Below are positions 34,959 to 44,497 of a stretch of 64,000 nt of DNA, piece by piece (within the stretch, counting starts at the first letter, position 1; each line of letters starts with the position of its first letter). Under the pieces are notes generated by a model, which made no database searches, had not been told where the DNA came from, and worked only from the letters and a program-made list of their open reading frames with translations. A program made the position numbers and the translations under genes. This DNA comes from Colletotrichum lupini (Eukaryota > Ascomycota > Sordariomycetes > Glomerellales > Glomerellaceae), in assembly GCF_023278565.1 (NCBI RefSeq), contig NC_064673.1:2170001-2234000 (forward strand), written 5' to 3'.

Positions 34959-36906
34959 ATGTCGGGCTGGAAGTATGCGTTTGCCCTAAGCAAGGAGGAA
35001 GTCGCAAGGGCAACACCACCTGGGACGGCAAGGTTGATAGGTGAGTTCCTCCACTATTGAACAGAGTCATTGTTGGAGCCGCGCTGGACCAGGCAATGCG
35101 TTACTGATACCCCACGACACGATTCTTGTGTAACAATACTTGGACTATTTGCTGACTACTGATTTTCTTCGCAGTTGAAGACGAGTCTTCCGGCGGGTCA
35201 CTAAGATCTTCCAACTCTCTCAGACGATTCCCACAACCATCGGAAGACCCAGCAGACCCTCTCAACTGGGCACAATGGCGCAAGTTCGCACTGCTGTTGA
35301 CTGTCTCACTATACTCTTTTGCCGGCAACTTCACCAGTTCGGGTATTGCACCGGCGTTGCAACTATGGTTCAAGGCTTTCCCCACAGACGTCAGGCCTTT
35401 TAGTGACCTCACATACTTTATCGCGGTGCGTCGATTCCTGTCTTCACACGCTGGTCCCGGGTTGATGAACTCGGCTGATGGAGTTTTGTTTCCTACAGGT
35501 CAATATTCTGTTCCTCGGAGCGTCCAACATTTGGTGGGTCCCTCTTTCGAACATTTTCGGCCGACGACCCGTGCTGCTGGCCGCAACGCTTCTCATGACG
35601 ATCGGCACCATTGCCTGCGCTGTCTCAACAACATACAACGGTGTTCTCGTTTCCAGACTATTCCAGGGCATCGGAGCCGGTGCATCAGAGTCTGTCGCCC
35701 CGGCACTCATCGGAGAGGTCTTTTTCGTCGATGAGCGAGGGCGTGCCATGGTAAGATAACCCCCAAACCTGTTCGATGGAGTCAAACAAGAGAAGTGTTC
35801 TTTGGCTGACATCCCAACTCTCTCACTCAGGCCATCTACACCGTCTTCCTCGCGGGCGGTTCTCTCATCGGCGGAATAGCGGGCGGATATATCGGGTTCC
35901 AACTAGGCTGGTTCCATATCTTTTATGTCGGCATAGCCCTCTCTGCCGCCTGCTTCGTCACCACCCTCTTCTTAGTCCCCGAGACGCTCTATGACCGCGT
36001 CGTCTCTCCCAACGTCGACGCCGCAGGCCAGTCGCCCATTGACGAAAAGGGCATGGAAAGCCACGTCGAGGACGCGCAGAGCCAGGTGCTAGACTATCGT
36101 CCATTCACCTTCGGGCGGTCCCTGGGCTTCACCCACTATCGCGGCGGCGTCTTGAGCAACTTCCTCGCCCCCTGGAAGACTTTGAGACTCCCGGGCACCT
36201 GGGTAGTCATGTTTCACTACGCAGGCCTCGTCGGCGGCATCGTCACCATCTCCACGGTCGGGCCCCAGCTCGTGGCGGCACCGCCGTACCTCTGGGGCGC
36301 CAACGTCGGGCTGATCAACATTGGAGGCGTCATCGGAACCGGCTTGGGCGCTTTGTACACGTACCTCCTTGCCGACGCTCAGCTGAAGAAGAAGGTCAAG
36401 AGTTCGGGCAGCGGGCTGGCGGAAGCGGAGAGCAGGTTGCCGACCATGTTTCCCTCGCTCGTTATCGCCACGGGCGGGTTCTTCGTGTTTGGCTTCACGG
36501 GACAGTACCCGTCCAAGAATGGCTGGGTCGGTCTCTCTGCCGGATTTGCCATGGTGTCGTTTGGTCTTATGCAGCTGCCATCCGTCGGCTTCAACTACGT
36601 AAGTATAGGCATCCCCCACACGCGTGCTTTCGTGTCAAGCAATGAAATTTCTAACCTGAGAAACTATAGCTCATCGATGCGTATCAGCACCTTGCTGGCG
36701 ATTGCTTCGTCATGGTCACGATCATGAGAGCAATTATCGCATTTGCGTGGACTTTCTTTGTCGCGCACTGGGTCGAGGAGAAGGGAACTTCGGAACCTTT
36801 TGGTGTATTTGGAATGCTGATGGGAATTTTCTCTCTTTTGACGATTCCTCTATGGCTGTTTGGGAAGAGGATGAGAATTGCCACCAGAAAGCTGGTCGAG
36901 GCATGA
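34959..36906 (+). CDS. MFS transporter, DHA1 type (12 TM)
   Basis: Five exons (34959-35040, 35175-35425, 35499-35750, 35831-36598, 36670-36906) give 529 aa. A short hydrophilic N-terminus leads to PADPLNWAQWRKFALL, the DPLNWxxWRK signature before TM1 in many fungal DHA1 permeases. TM2-TM3 carries the MFS motif A region (WVPLSNIFGRRPVLL), and RLFQGIGAGASESVAPALIG covers TM4-TM5. A central cytosolic loop (DEKGMESHVEDAQ) precedes six more TM spans, and the protein ends in a basic tail (FGKRMRIATRKLVEA). It should export or import small compounds at the plasma membrane; the substrate is unknown. The open frame extends 117 codons upstream of the chosen ATG, but that part is unlike a transporter. 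It is convergent with the DUF4267-like gene. Confidence 0.9.
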
Positions 36907-37327
36907 TCAACATGCGTGTTCTTTATGCGAGTGTTACCGTTGTGTGATAAGCTGCTTCCAAAGATGCGATATGTTCGTATGGTATCACTCAGGATATGAC
37001 ACCCCTTTTTTGCTCTGTGTATGACTCCGTTCCAAAGACTTCGCACTCGAAATTGTAGGATCATTTTAGTGTCCTGATTCGGAACTTCTGGGAAAGCACT
37101 GAATATCTAAGGACCAATTTCTTTGAGAAAGTTGGTATCACGCGGTAACAATACTTCTCTTGGACCGACGGATAGCGCGAGGGTGAGTTGAGAAGTTCAA
37201 TTTTTAACACCGAGCCAAAGTAAGTACGTACACATTAACAGTGATGAATATCAGGATAGTGCAGAGGAGCGGAATAATTACTGCAAATTCCATCAAAAAG
37301 AGCGCCCACAAATATCAACTCAAGAAG
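36907..37327. other. Convergent intergenic region
   Basis: The 3' flanks of two convergent genes. No other element is seen. Confidence 0.4.
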
Positions 37328-37837
37328 TCAGTACAACAAGTAAATCAATCCCAACGCCAAGATGGGCACATTGGCAATCAAATGGCCTTTGACCTTAGCC
37401 CTGCCAACCTCGAGCGCCTCATCCGAAGCGCCAGGGCTCCCCATGTACTCAGACACGACCGCAGCGCCGCTGAAGCCTACGCCGGAACCCAGCATCAGCA
37501 CGATCCCCAGACACCTCCGCACCGCCGTGGCCGCTAGCGGTGAAGCGCGGCAAACGTCGGAAAACTGGCCGTAGAGCACCAAGCCCAGGATGCACGACGA
37601 CATGTGCAGATTGCGGGCGCCCTTGACCTTGATGAGCGCGTGGTGGAAGGCATCGAACTGGGCCGGGGTGACGGTGTCCCGCGGCGGGGGTACGATACCG
37701 AACGTCGCGGCCCCGCCTTCGGGCTTGGCGAGGTTGAGGACCCCGTCTGCGGCGCCGAGCAGGGCGAGCAGGCCCGTGAAGAGGGGTAGGGCGGCAGGTT
37801 TCCACCAGGATGTTGGGGATGCGTTTAAGCTAGCCAT
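37328..37837 (-). CDS. DUF4267-like small membrane protein
   Basis: A single exon of 169 aa with four hydrophobic spans: PAALPLFTGLLALLGAADGV, MSSCILGLVLYGQF, RRCLGIVLMLGSGVGFSGAA and IANVPILALGLIYLLY at the very end. The layout, with a conserved-looking segment NLHMSS between the first and second spans and a late VKGHLIANVP, fits the fungal DUF4267 family of uncharacterised integral membrane proteins. No catalytic motif is visible. It is convergent with the DHA1 transporter and lies next to the OTT_1508-like gene in the same direction, about 700 bp downstream of it. Function is unknown. Confidence 0.75.
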   Translation of the reverse strand: MASLNASPTSWWKPAALPLFTGLLALLGAADGVLNLAKPEGGAATFGIVPPPRDTVTPAQFDAFHHALIKVKGARNLHMSSCILGLVLYGQFSDVCRASPLAATAVRRCLGIVLMLGSGVGFSGAAVVSEYMGSPGASDEALEVGRAKVKGHLIANVPILALGLIYLLY

Positions 37838-38537
37838 GATTTTGTGCGCAGGAAGTGACCTGATTTATTGAAAGCAATTGATGTGAGGGCGGCTGGAGGA
37901 GAATTGGGCGGCTTGAACAACTGCGTTGGACCGGTGGTGTTCAGGATCAGAATCAAGGGAGGATCAGCGTCAGCTCAAAATGCTTCAGTAGTCAAGGAGA
38001 AGTGTATTGGCGGATTGATTACCTCAGGCAACTTCATTCATATCACGTGGCGTCTTACATGGTACATTGGTGTTAACTTCAAGCCACATTGGAACGCTCC
38101 GTGAGGTTAGTAAGTACCTTCGTATTTCACTTGAATCGTCGTCCAACTCGCCAATTGAGGCTCACTCAAAACGAGGTTACGGCAGTCGTTGATGAGGTTC
38201 AAAGTGCCAATCGAAATCAAATCATTCACGTAGAAGACCTTGAGTCTGATCAAATAACATAATGCTATATTTCCCTTGTCAATTTTGAGTTGCAATCTGT
38301 CCCGTTTTCCCAGTAGGCCGTTCCTATCCGAGCACTCTATCAGATTTCTCTCCACGAGAGAATCACCCCCCTCCCCAGAAACGAAAACACAAACAAAACA
38401 TACCAAAAAACCAAAAAGCAACGAGAAACACTGCGCAAACCAGATCCAGTCACCATGTAGGCTCCCAGAGGAATTCCCCATTCCATCACGGCCAATACAA
38501 CACTACCAAGGAAGGAAAGCAAGGGTTGTCAGTCGCC
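37838..38537. other. Intergenic, promoter of the DUF4267-like gene
   Basis: No gene is supported. It contains the 3' flank of the deaminase-like gene and an A-rich stretch near 38380-38430. Confidence 0.4.
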
Positions 38538-41519
38538 TCACTTCTTCTTTGGGGACGGCGAGCTCTCATGCGGCACCTCCGACGATGCATGTCGCTTCGT
38601 TGGCGAAGAGGGCGCTCGGCTGTGCCCGGCTGGTGGGATAGCCAAGGGCGGCAAGCTTGGTCGCGGGTGATGAGCACGTCCACCGCCTGCAGCGCCCTGC
38701 GAAGCCCCAGGTGGTGCACCACCACGCCGGGTGTCGACAAAAGGATCGTCGCTGCCCATTTGCGAGCCACTTGTGCCGGCAACGTTCGTGGCACGGCCCG
38801 AAGCGCCCGGGAGGATGAACGGCGGGGGCGCACTTCCAATCTCGGCACGCCTACCTGAGCCTCCGCCGCTGGCCCCGCCTTGCCCCGATGTAGCCCCCTG
38901 TCTTCCACTGTTTCCAGCCCTGGCTCCGCTCGAGTCGCCTCCCTTTCCCTGCTTCGGGCCCGTACCAGTCTTCCCAGACCTTCCTGATGCCCCCTTTGAT
39001 GACGCTCCACCTCCCTTTGGGGTATCGAAATCGATCGGGGGGCGCGCGTCGCGTGATGCTTGGTTTTGAGTGTACCAATCATCATCGGCACCGGGTCTAC
39101 TACCGCCGCTACTCCGACCCGGAGCACTCCGAGTACCACCGCTATCATCAGAGCGATTAGTCGCATCTTCATAGACCTTCTCCCTGAAAACGAGGCGCAA
39201 GTGATGCAGGACTTGATGATAGATCGCATCGAACGCCTTCTTCGGGATCCAAGGGGAAAGCGTCGTCGCCGACCAGTCTGAGTGAGCCCCCTCAAAGAGG
39301 AACTTGGTGTTTTCCGTCTTCTGGATATACTCCACGAGGAAGTAACACACCGGGCAGCATCTTTTGTTCACAGCCATAGGAGCCCCCAACGATCGGAAAA
39401 GTCTCGTCAAACCTGCCGCGGGTAATTGGCACGCTTCCTCAGCATCGCTGCTCCCCGCCACGACATTGGCGTCCACCATGCGAGCCCGGTCCTTTTCAAG
39501 AAGATGCAGGCTGAGGATTGTTGCCTCGGCGTGCCAAGTGCCCGAGAACGTGTTGTGCCCTGCATCTGCGAGATACTCGACCCATTTCGTCACAAGATGC
39601 TGTGGCATCGTCTCGCCTTCCTCAAGTTCAAAAGTCTCCAGGAACCCCCGAAGATCGGCGATCTCCTTGTCTTGGTAGCGTGGGTAAGTCTTGAGAGGTT
39701 GAAAGTCAGTCGCTAGAAAATGCTCAATGACTGTTTTATCACTCTCCAAGAGAAACAGCAGGGAATCGTAGAGACGGCAAAGACTGCCAAGATACTGTGC
39801 GGCTGCAACATTCCAGCCGTGAACCCTGGCATCGTTGTCGAAAGAGAGAAGCTCAGTCTCCAAGATTTCATCGGTGTCTCCAGTATCACTTGAGATGTTG
39901 ATTTTGCTGAACCCCTTGCTGAGGCCAGGAGTTGGCGGTTCCTGGCGAGCACTGCCTGATCCACGGATTGGCGTGGCAGGGGGATTGTTGCCCTTGGGTA
40001 GAGGTGGTGAACTCCACAAAGGCGCGCCATCGGGGCCTGTTCCGCGCTCTGCATAGATTGCCATTTTGTTCTGGGCAGGGTTCGGGGAATCGGCAGTAGG
40101 AGTAGGACGCGAACTGAACCCTCGGCCTTGTACATGCGTCGTGGTGACACCTGTCAAGAACTGGAGCCATTGAAAGTGCGAGTCCAGCACTTCGCGGAAC
40201 TCTCGCCGGATTCCGGCAAGCACGAAGTATGCGCGCTGCAGATCGTCGCTGGCAGCTTTGCACTTCAAGATAGCGTCCTCCCTCGAAACCTTGCGCTTCA
40301 TCGTGATACTGTTGACAAAGGTCTGGGTCCCTTTGAACCGTTCCTGGTAGAACTGGAGGGCTAGAAAAATGCTAGCCATAATGCGCTGCATCTCGTTACG
40401 GCCCTTGACGTCGTAAAAGACATATGCTGACTGCTCGCGGGCATTCAACGGGCTTGTCTCCCACGTATGAAACAGAGGAAGGGTACAACCGTGCTCCTGC
40501 TTATTTCTCCCAACCTGATCCTGACGCCAGCCAACCGCCTCCTTATAGACAGCCCTCAGTGCCCCCGCTTGCTTGGATGTCTGACCCATGCGAAACTTTT
40601 GGTTCAGCGCTGTTGTGGTCAACTGCCGACCGCCTGTCAAGAAAGGAAGCGGAAGATAATCCAGGTTCTTGTCATCGAGGGCAGCCTGAGTCTTGACTTC
40701 AGCGACTGACAGTGGTGTTCCTGCTGACGGAGTGGAGGCACTGGCACCGGGCTGAGGCTTTCCTTGGTGGAGCTGCGCTAAGTTTGAGACCGGCATTGCG
40801 AGAATAGCGACGTAATTTCTGAAAATGGTGCCACCCTCGAAGCGACGACGAATCTTGCTCTGAGATGAGAGATAGATGAAATCCTTCAGGCCTGCAGACA
40901 TCTTTTCTTTCTTGACCCTGTCTTTTTCGGAAAAGTATTGCTTGAGCATCCGGATGATGAGGAGACAGCATTCAATAAAATGCTGGCCGCTGGCAATTTC
41001 CTTGACATTCATCCTTGCCCACTTGTCATGAGTGAAACCCGTCGCACCATCACGGTAGTTAAAGTCGAAGTTGTCGACCGCCGTCGTGTCGAAGTCAACA
41101 AGTAGCGCTGGCCCTTGAGCTCCTACGATGTCGCGGGCGATCGGATGGTCCTCAAAGCGGGGGTTCGTTGACAGGTAGACGACGTTCTTTGACTTCTCTT
41201 CGGCTTTCCCTTTCCCCTTCGTATTCGTATGCGATACTCCGTCGGAACTGGGGATCAGCGCCAGCACCTCGGTATTGCGGACGAGTATTCCCGCAAGACA
41301 GTCAAGGAATTCGTATTGCTTCCGAATGAAACGACGTTCTTCCGCAGAGCCCTCGAAAGATTGTGCAATCGTCTGGTGCTCCTGCAGACGTAGGGTGGTC
41401 CCGTGGGCACTGTTGACTGCCTTGAACCGGGCGAGGAGCCAGGTAGCTCTACGGAACGCAAGTATGTCCTCGCGAGTAGGCACAGCTCCAGTCTTGGCAA
41501 ACTGAATTGAAGGATCCAT
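38538..41519 (-). CDS. OTT_1508-like deaminase-fold protein
   Basis: One uninterrupted frame of 993 aa from ATG 41519 (an in-frame ATG at 41630 would add 37 residues that do not look conserved). A long, mostly helical N-terminal region without named domains comes first. The zinc-site pattern of the nucleic-acid/nucleotide deaminase superfamily follows: HAE at residues 663-665 (GTWHAEATIL) and Cys-x2-Cys at 722-725 (RCCPVCYFLVEYI). The 57-residue spacing and surrounding helix words match the fungal OTT_1508-like deaminase family, first described in comparative surveys of the deaminase fold and expanded in fungi. The catalytic Glu and all three presumed zinc ligands are present. The last ~170 residues are Gly/Ser/Pro-rich, ending in a basic SPTKRHASS...SPSPKKK tail that could direct nuclear entry. 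Substrate (DNA, RNA, free base) is unknown for this family. Confidence 0.82.
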   Translation of the reverse strand: MDPSIQFAKTGAVPTREDILAFRRATWLLARFKAVNSAHGTTLRLQEHQTIAQSFEGSAEERRFIRKQYEFLDCLAGILVRNTEVLALIPSSDGVSHTNTKGKGKAEEKSKNVVYLSTNPRFEDHPIARDIVGAQGPALLVDFDTTAVDNFDFNYRDGATGFTHDKWARMNVKEIASGQHFIECCLLIIRMLKQYFSEKDRVKKEKMSAGLKDFIYLSSQSKIRRRFEGGTIFRNYVAILAMPVSNLAQLHQGKPQPGASASTPSAGTPLSVAEVKTQAALDDKNLDYLPLPFLTGGRQLTTTALNQKFRMGQTSKQAGALRAVYKEAVGWRQDQVGRNKQEHGCTLPLFHTWETSPLNAREQSAYVFYDVKGRNEMQRIMASIFLALQFYQERFKGTQTFVNSITMKRKVSREDAILKCKAASDDLQRAYFVLAGIRREFREVLDSHFQWLQFLTGVTTTHVQGRGFSSRPTPTADSPNPAQNKMAIYAERGTGPDGAPLWSSPPLPKGNNPPATPIRGSGSARQEPPTPGLSKGFSKINISSDTGDTDEILETELLSFDNDARVHGWNVAAAQYLGSLCRLYDSLLFLLESDKTVIEHFLATDFQPLKTYPRYQDKEIADLRGFLETFELEEGETMPQHLVTKWVEYLADAGHNTFSGTWHAEATILSLHLLEKDRARMVDANVVAGSSDAEEACQLPAAGLTRLFRSLGAPMAVNKRCCPVCYFLVEYIQKTENTKFLFEGAHSDWSATTLSPWIPKKAFDAIYHQVLHHLRLVFREKVYEDATNRSDDSGGTRSAPGRSSGGSRPGADDDWYTQNQASRDARPPIDFDTPKGGGASSKGASGRSGKTGTGPKQGKGGDSSGARAGNSGRQGATSGQGGASGGGSGRRAEIGSAPPPFILPGASGRATNVAGTSGSQMGSDDPFVDTRRGGAPPGASQGAAGGGRAHHPRPSLPPLAIPPAGHSRAPSSPTKRHASSEVPHESSPSPKKK

Positions 41520-42817
41520 GGCGATGGGGCAGTTGAAGAGTTGACGATTCAGGGAATTGTTGGCGGGAAGGGAAGGGTCGTAGGCACAGGCTCGGTGCTC
41601 TTTGAAAGGCAATCTTGATAACCGGGTCAAGGAAACCGTGTACTGCGTTCGTTGACCTTGTCAGAGAAGCTGGTGATGATTGGGTGTGGCTTCTTACCTA
41701 AGGCCTGCAATGACGGCTGCTTGATAGTCTTGATCCGATTGCGATCAATGAGTCCTTGACACAGGGTGACAGATGCAATCTGAAGGTGTCGTTGAGACGA
41801 AAGTGGTAGAAGTGAGATGGAAAGCTGGATGGACAAACGGCAACAGGTCCGGAGTCTGGAATTGTAGAAGAATTAGCTATAAGTTATGAACCAGAGGATG
41901 AAGACATCAACCCACCTTGATTCCCTTGTTCGGAGATGAGGGGGTTGTCGATGAAGAGACTGACAGGCGGAAAACCAGTCAACTTTGCGGGGACTTGTCG
42001 CTTGAGAGCTGAGGCCTCAGAAGGGCACCACTGCTTTGTACCTGATGTGTGAGGAATACATCATCAGCGCGAGCGAAGATATTAACTGGTGAATAGTAAC
42101 ATGGACCTACCAGCGGCTTCCTATGAAGACTCAAATCCTTGACGTGCGCGTCGTGGTTGTCGAGATGTTTGAGTGAGTATGATGGGGCGAAAAGGAAAGT
42201 TTACAACGGAGGTAGGATTTGGGGGGAAATGACCGAGAAGATATACTATTTCGTGGAAGGCACCAGGTGAGCGAAGGTGGTCTGAAGTCCGGATGACCGC
42301 CCAGGCAGTCACGGGGTCCAGCCCAGTCTTTGACCGCCCAGAGTAGCCTGAGCCAGAACGACTCTCGTTTGCTTTCAAGCTGTTTCAGCGAGCGAAATGC
42401 AGCCTGCCATGCCATGTTGCCTGCCAGTGAGAGTCATTTCTCTCTTTGAGACAAACAATGACGCTTCATCGCCAAACTTGCCGTTAGGAAAACGCCTGGA
42501 GGGAGGGGGCCATGGCAGAGGTTGTTCCTCTTGCCGGCTTAATATCAGTCAATGGGGGCGTGGGCCCCAGGTACATAAGATCCTGCCTCCTGTAGTTGCG
42601 TCATGCAGTTTCTATGTTAATTTGACGCCCGGTGCGCCTGCTTTTCTTATATCTTGGTCTACTAGGACAATTTTAGAGACATGTGAAGAGAAAAAGTAAG
42701 GCATTTTGGCATACGAAGGATCACTTTTGTGACGAAAGGCCGCACTCTTCACAGAACTGTCAAGGTTTCATGATGTAAGAATTGATGTAAGAATTGATGC
42801 TATAAGGGTCTACTGCT
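41520..42817. other. Intergenic, upstream of the deaminase-like gene
   Basis: Promoter and probable 5' UTR of the deaminase-like gene, plus the 3' flank of the ankyrin gene. No coding frame is supported. A 12-bp direct duplication (tgatgtaagaat twice) lies at 42771-42794, just before the ankyrin gene's stop. Confidence 0.4.
42771..42794. repeat. 12-bp tandem duplication
   Basis: tgatgtaagaat occurs twice in a row in the 3' flank of the F-box/ankyrin gene. Likely slippage; no function is apparent. Confidence 0.7.
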
Positions 42818-44497
42818 CTAGGCTACTGTTGATCGCCAAAAGGCATTCCACTCATTGAGTGTCCGATTTTTCGTGCCCTCTCCCACAAACATCTCCTCAA
42901 TATCATTACCGCCGTCGCGTCGGAGTACCCATCGTTTGTACATCCATGCATGGACCGCAAGCCTCTCGTTCTCTCGTCTTTCCTCTGGCAGCAGTATGTC
43001 CGACGGTTCATCTATACCGCAAGCTTTTCTGTTCGCAGCGGCAACGGCCGCCTCGAGCTTCAGCTTGGCCTCCCCACCTACTGCTACTCCGATGCGCTGT
43101 AGTGACGAGACGGTGTCCGGTGATACGTGCGCACCCATGTCTAGCAGTGCAATCGCAATGTTGGCATAGCAAAGAGTTGATTTGTCTGTGATACATTGTA
43201 GCGGTGAGCAGCCAGCCGCATTCCTCGCGTTGGCATCCGCGCCATGCTTTTCGAGGAGTTGGATGAGTGGCACCGGGTCAGTGTGACCGACGGAACTTGG
43301 ATTTTCCATCACAAGGTAATGCAGCGGGGTGTTGCCAAGGGCATCTCTGACATCGTGCTTCACCAGCTTGCTTTCCAGGAGAATTCGAGCGGTCTCCAAG
43401 TCCCAATTGCTGCATGCCTGGTGTAGCGCATGGAAATCAGTGCCGCGGTGTGTAATGAGTGATGCGCCGGCCTCAATGAGAAGTTTTGTGGCAGCAACGC
43501 GTGACTCGTGACGATTGTCGGAGCATGGGCTATCTTTTACTTCCATCAAAGCAAAGTAAAGCGCGTTTGCTCCAGCCTCAACCTCATTCCTGAGCAGATA
43601 TCGTGCACCAAGCGGGATGTCAAACGACTCTTCGTCAAATTTCCAGAAGAAATTTGCAAGGGGACGAGTCACGAATCTACGGTCGCCCCAAGAAGTTGCT
43701 ATACTGGTTTCAAGATTGACATCGGCGCCATGATCCAAAAGTAATTGCAATGCCGCGGAGTGTCGGCAATATGCAGACCAGTGCAGGGATGTCAGGCCGA
43801 CTAGCACTGGTACGCGAGTGACACAGTGGTAGTCCCCATCCTCGAGCTGAAACTCTGTGCAGTCTTCCGTATTGACATCGGCACCATAAAGCAAAGATTG
43901 TTGAATTCCAGGAAGATTTCTTCTCTTTGCCGATAGTAGTAAGCACGAAGAATCATTTTGTTCGATGTCTTCTGTGTAGAGAATGGGCGTGATGATTTCG
44001 TTCAATCTTTTGCAGGTCGATGCAAGATGAGCGATGTCTCTCCAAACATCGAACCTATGGAATTTGACTTCTGTGACCTCGAAGTGTGGCTCGTAGACTA
44101 CCTCATCTTCGTTGTATCCTGCGCGGAGATCGGTGTCGTAGCGTTCAAAGACACTATCAACAATATGCAAGATGATCTTTTCCGGCAAGGTCGCTAGAGT
44201 GACGGGAAACACGATCGGCAGGGATTCTTTTGAATTTCTCTCGGACCTGAGGTTGCTGCTATCCTTCGGCGGTGAGAGCAGCCCTTGGGGGGCCTTGGAT
44301 TCAGTGCTGTCAGATGTGGTCGGGTTGCGTATCCGGGCACGTAGGATTTCCGGACTGGATGGAGGTGTTGGCGAAAAATGAGAGGCCATGGCCTCAGTAG
44401 TTGATGAGTCTGATGCGTTTGTAGCGTCCAAGGTGGCGTTGAAACTGGCATTATGCACGGTGCTCTCGAGCACCTCATCATCTGAGAGAGGTGCCAT
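42818..44497 (-). CDS. F-box and ankyrin-repeat protein
   Basis: A single exon of 559 aa from ATG 44497 (MAPLSDDEV); an in-frame ATG at 44641 would add 48 residues that look like translated 5' UTR. A Ser/Thr-rich leader precedes an F-box-like helix pair (TLPEKIILHIVDSV and DIAHLASTCKRLNEIITPIL). Ankyrin repeats follow: GLTSLHWSAYCRHSAALQLL with LDHGADVN, then AATKLLIEAGASLITHRGTD, DFHALHQACSNWDLETARIL, GNTPLHYLVMENPSS, and ARNAAGCSPLQCI. F-box proteins recruit substrates to SCF ubiquitin ligases through Skp1, and ankyrin repeats would be the substrate-binding part; this is the family expectation, not shown. Its 5' end faces the hypothetical gene at 47 kb across a 2.4-kb gap. Confidence 0.85.
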   Translation of the reverse strand: MAPLSDDEVLESTVHNASFNATLDATNASDSSTTEAMASHFSPTPPSSPEILRARIRNPTTSDSTESKAPQGLLSPPKDSSNLRSERNSKESLPIVFPVTLATLPEKIILHIVDSVFERYDTDLRAGYNEDEVVYEPHFEVTEVKFHRFDVWRDIAHLASTCKRLNEIITPILYTEDIEQNDSSCLLLSAKRRNLPGIQQSLLYGADVNTEDCTEFQLEDGDYHCVTRVPVLVGLTSLHWSAYCRHSAALQLLLDHGADVNLETSIATSWGDRRFVTRPLANFFWKFDEESFDIPLGARYLLRNEVEAGANALYFALMEVKDSPCSDNRHESRVAATKLLIEAGASLITHRGTDFHALHQACSNWDLETARILLESKLVKHDVRDALGNTPLHYLVMENPSSVGHTDPVPLIQLLEKHGADANARNAAGCSPLQCITDKSTLCYANIAIALLDMGAHVSPDTVSSLQRIGVAVGGEAKLKLEAAVAAANRKACGIDEPSDILLPEERRENERLAVHAWMYKRWVLRRDGGNDIEEMFVGEGTKNRTLNEWNAFWRSTVA

